The notes beneath the pieces are model-generated. The model ran no database searches and was not told the origin of the DNA. It saw only the letters and a list, made by a program, of their open reading frames with translations. Position numbers and translations under genes: made by a program. Shown here one piece after another: positions 61,284 through 64,000 of a stretch of DNA of 64,000 nt; position 1 is the first letter of the stretch; each line of letters opens with the position of its first letter. Source of the stretch: Lunatibacter salilacus (lineage in GTDB: Bacteria > Bacteroidota > Bacteroidia > Cytophagales > Cyclobacteriaceae); NCBI RefSeq assembly GCF_009797935.1, contig NZ_VOLC01000013.1, positions 62,001 to 126,000 on the forward strand, given 5' to 3'.

Positions 61284-64000
61284 TTACCTTAACAGGTACA
61301 TTTTTCCGTATCCCTTTTTAAACGCCTTGTCTCCGGCAGAAGATCGGTGTTCCATAAACTGTCCGTTTTTACGAACCAAAACCCGGTAAATATAGACCCC
61401 ATTAGCGAGTTGGTCACCGTATTCATCCTTTCCATCCCATGCGTATTCCGTCAGGTTATTTCCAATCCGGATTGGACCAAGTTCGTCCTGAAATATTTCC
61501 CGCACCACTTTCCCCGTGACTGTCATGATTTGAATTTTGATTTCATCAGGCACCTCCGCGCCTGTCACTGTAAATACGAACCTGACGCTGGTACTAAAGG
61601 GATTTGGATAGGGATAGAAGTTCGTTATCTGACTTTCATTGATCACCTCAAAATTCACTTCATAAGGTTTATCCCCCGCCGGGTTACCGGACGCGTCACT
61701 TGCATTTACCCGCAGTGTATAAATCCCATCCTCAAGTGGCCCAGGCTGCATTTCTATCTTAAAATCACTGTTTTCAGTCGCCTCAAACCACTTTACCTGA
61801 GGGTTGCTAAAACTAATCCGTTCGAAATCACATCCCTCACAAGGTCTCTTAATCATCAATTCCATGCCAAGGGTGTCCTTTTTCAGCGAATACCGGTTTT
61901 CATCCTTGATCAAGGTAGAAATCAATACATTCGGGGAAACGATATCACCATCCATGATATACATGCCGTCAAAATGAACATCCAGTACCGGATTGAGGTC
62001 ATCTCCTTCCACGATAAAATACTCCGGTAAATCCATAATATTATTTCGGAAACGTTGCTCCATAAAAATCCGTGGATTGGCAAAAACATTCACCGAATTT
62101 CTTCCTCCCTTACCTCTAGAAGCAAATGGAATACTGAAGGAATGCTTCTCCCCTGCCTTGACTGCGGGTATTTTTTTGGAAAACCGGTCTATACTGCGTT
62201 GGTCAAGGTTGTTAAAGCTCCATTCAACGGTAATTGAGTCAGGAAAGTCATAGTTGGCTATGTTGTAAAATTCAAATTCCACCTCAGTTTCCTGACCTTC
62301 AAACAAACGGATCTGATCCTGTCTGCTTTTGAGCACCAATACTCCTTCGGGAACTCCGGAATAATTGACCTGCCACCGTTCCAACTGTTCGGGTGCTTCC
62401 GCTTCTCCGTCCTCCAATGCGTATTTCAGCCGCAGGAAGGGATAGTCCTCTGGATTTACCGATGTCAAGTCTACCTGTTCCATTTGAATACGGGGAATCA
62501 GAGTAACTTCGCCTCCGTCAGGAGTAACCCCTATCAGATCAAAGGAGGAAAGTTCCGGATTAAAAAAGTCCTTTTCTTTAACTGTGTTAAAAAAAGTAAT
62601 CCAATCCGAAGCAGGTCCAACCAATGGAGAAACAATGCTTCCATTGGGGAAATACCCGTTTAATGTGGTCTCATAGGTCAGAATTTGAGCTGTTGGGAGA
62701 TCTTCTAGGGTGGGATTTGGAACAAGCTCCACCGCATCCCCTGCCCGCATTCCCTTTCTGCCAAATAAAATGTAGGGATCCCCCGTCTTCAAATTTCGAA
62801 TAGTTGCTTCATTGGCACCGATTTCTTTCATTTTCATGATCACTTCCTCCGGCCAATCCGAGAAAGTCACATTCCCCACCGAAAAAATAAACACATAATC
62901 CCCCTCATTCATATTATTGATAAAGTCAATAAGCATTCTTTGGCCGGGCTGTGTAATCCATTGGTTTCGGATATTCTGAATGATTTGAGGTGATCTTCCG
63001 CAACTTTTCCCATCAAGCACATCAATGTTCGTCAGCGGGACCGGCAGATAAGGCATGAGGGTTTTGTCCTCAAAAGCCAACAATCCCAAAGAGCCCGGAT
63101 GACAGAATCTGCCGGCTGCGTCCAAAATATAGGCTACTCCGTTGATTAGTACCTGATTATTTTCTGGCCCAAGCCCCTCAGCTTCGGGGCCAAAGGTGAA
63201 GATATCTATATTCATACTGGACTCTTGAAACTTCCATTCGCTTCTTTCAATGTCAGGTTGAATATTTTCAAGACGGTTTGAAACAAACTGTGGCAGTCGG
63301 CGTTGGGTCCACCCTTCGGGTCCATTTTGGATATAGGAAAAGCTGGAGGAATTCCATTCGCCATTTTCCCCTTCCTGCGGTTCCAAAAAGCGGGTTCGCC
63401 AGTAAAATGTCATGGAGTCCCGAAGTGCGAGCTGTTGGAAAAGATCCACATCCCAGCGGGCCAGATTGGCGGAAGTAAGCCTTACCTCTCTTCTTGCCGC
63501 GCTGGAAAAATCAGCGGCCGTATCCAACTGAATCACCAAATTTCGGTCTTCAATAGATTTCCCGGGTATTTGGGCTACAATTTCCACCTGACGAGTATTC
63601 ACGATGGAAAATTCTATGGGTTTCAAATTCAACGTACCACTTAGCGGCACATAGCGTGTCACCATTACCACATTGTTGGCATAGGTGAGCTCATCGATAT
63701 GCCGCCGCTTGTTCACCTCTATGGTGAAGATGTTGTCCCCAAAAGCATTGACTCCTACGTTGGGTATGGTTAAAACTAAAGTATCTTTCCTAAATATAGG
63801 TGCTAAGCGCTGCAGTTCATAGGAAATGCTCGTGCCATCCGGCAATTGGCGGGTCACATTCAATTCCATCGAGTCCAAATCCACCCTGCCAATATTTCGA
63901 ACTACCATTGAAAATCGCATAGAATCAAGCAAAGAACTCAGGGGTGCATCATCTAGTCCCGACAATGTAACATCTTCCTCAGATATCGCATAGTCCGCTT
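61284..64000 (-). CDS. PorU2-like large secreted protein, C-terminal part (cut by window)
   Basis: The frame is open to the window edge, so the N-terminus lies beyond 64000; over 900 residues are visible. The visible part has CARDB-like and Ig-like beta modules (MRFSMVVRNIGRVDLDS; VEFEFYNIANYDFPDS), an internal flavodoxin-like stretch (GDYVFIFSVGNVTFSDW), and a C-terminal FlgD-like sorting domain starting YPYPNPFSTSVRF with YAWDGKDEYGDQLANGVYIY. This matches large C25-type PorU2/sortase-like proteins of Cytophagales. The protease domain would be upstream, off the window. The exact family needs the full gene. Confidence 0.75.
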   Translation of the reverse strand, partial: ADYAISEEDVTLSGLDDAPLSSLLDSMRFSMVVRNIGRVDLDSMELNVTRQLPDGTSISYELQRLAPIFRKDTLVLTIPNVGVNAFGDNIFTIEVNKRRHIDELTYANNVVMVTRYVPLSGTLNLKPIEFSIVNTRQVEIVAQIPGKSIEDRNLVIQLDTAADFSSAARREVRLTSANLARWDVDLFQQLALRDSMTFYWRTRFLEPQEGENGEWNSSSFSYIQNGPEGWTQRRLPQFVSNRLENIQPDIERSEWKFQESSMNIDIFTFGPEAEGLGPENNQVLINGVAYILDAAGRFCHPGSLGLLAFEDKTLMPYLPVPLTNIDVLDGKSCGRSPQIIQNIRNQWITQPGQRMLIDFINNMNEGDYVFIFSVGNVTFSDWPEEVIMKMKEIGANEATIRNLKTGDPYILFGRKGMRAGDAVELVPNPTLEDLPTAQILTYETTLNGYFPNGSIVSPLVGPASDWITFFNTVKEKDFFNPELSSFDLIGVTPDGGEVTLIPRIQMEQVDLTSVNPEDYPFLRLKYALEDGEAEAPEQLERWQVNYSGVPEGVLVLKSRQDQIRLFEGQETEVEFEFYNIANYDFPDSITVEWSFNNLDQRSIDRFSKKIPAVKAGEKHSFSIPFASRGKGGRNSVNVFANPRIFMEQRFRNNIMDLPEYFIVEGDDLNPVLDVHFDGMYIMDGDIVSPNVLISTLIKDENRYSLKKDTLGMELMIKRPCEGCDFERISFSNPQVKWFEATENSDFKIEMQPGPLEDGIYTLRVNASDASGNPAGDKPYEVNFEVINESQITNFYPYPNPFSTSVRFVFTVTGAEVPDEIKIQIMTVTGKVVREIFQDELGPIRIGNNLTEYAWDGKDEYGDQLANGVYIYRVLVRKNGQFMEHRSSAGDKAFKKGYGKMYLLR

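Noticed and set aside
1-64000. CRISPR array or cas genes
   Set aside because: No set of regularly spaced direct repeats of 25-40 bases was seen, and no Cas protein motif. The HEPN protein belongs to Abi_2, not to Cas13.

Overview
The window is a continuous stretch of a Bacteroidota chromosome, most likely from the order Cytophagales and possibly Cyclobacteriaceae-like. This rests on a PorP/SprF-type secretion protein, the gliding ABC transporter gldA-gldF-gldG, a type IX secretion cargo with a C-terminal sorting domain, a large PorU2-like secreted protein at the right edge, an FtsZ ending in a long tail, frequent TTG starts, and promoters of the Bacteroidota type (TAnnTTTG at about -7, TTG or TTTG about 20 bases upstream). 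No species can be named from the sequence alone.

Layout. 0-7.2 kb holds envelope and lipid genes: PorP/SprF protein, Ste24-type M48 protease, PhyH-type dioxygenase, gpsA and a plsB-like acyltransferase, and a long-chain polyprenyl diphosphate synthase. 7.4-22.9 kb is a complete division and cell wall (dcw) cluster on the + strand, mraZ-rsmH-ftsL-ftsI-murE-mraY-murD-ftsW-murG-murC-ftsQ-ftsA-ftsZ, tightly packed and preceded by four GTGG boxes spaced exactly 10 bp, an MraZ operator. 22.9-43.7 kb is ordinary core genome: FMN reductase, purine nucleoside phosphorylase, secreted VCBS and DUF3500 proteins, dnaN, gldAFG, pgk, a Sua5-type tRNA modification gene, TPR lipoprotein, Nudix hydrolase, recQ, comEC, an outer-membrane barrel, phoH and a SAM-dependent DUF62 enzyme.

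A tRNA-Leu(CAA) gene at 43.87 kb marks the left border of an AT-rich accessory island (44.0-52.1 kb). It carries an FRG-domain protein, an unknown protein, a pentapeptide-repeat protein, a putAbiC-type membrane protein, an Abi_2 (AbiD/AbiF) protein with two HEPN-like RxxxxH motifs, a DUF3037-like protein, a HigB/HigA-like toxin-antitoxin pair whose toxin frame has no ordinary start codon, a decayed second HTH antitoxin, and a DUF4143 ATPase. No integrase, transposase or CRISPR array is visible. The Abi_2 gene is preceded by a good promoter and a strongly structured roughly 80-nt leader; an RNA partner for a HEPN toxin is the most interesting possibility in the window.

From 52.3 kb the sequence returns to envelope and secretion functions: a TlpA thioredoxin, a collagen-like lipoprotein, a truncated haemoglobin, a secreted esterase, an SLC13 transporter, a TIM-barrel isomerase-like protein, a type IX cargo, a DinB-family protein, and the C-terminal part of a very large PorU2-like protein that runs off the right end.
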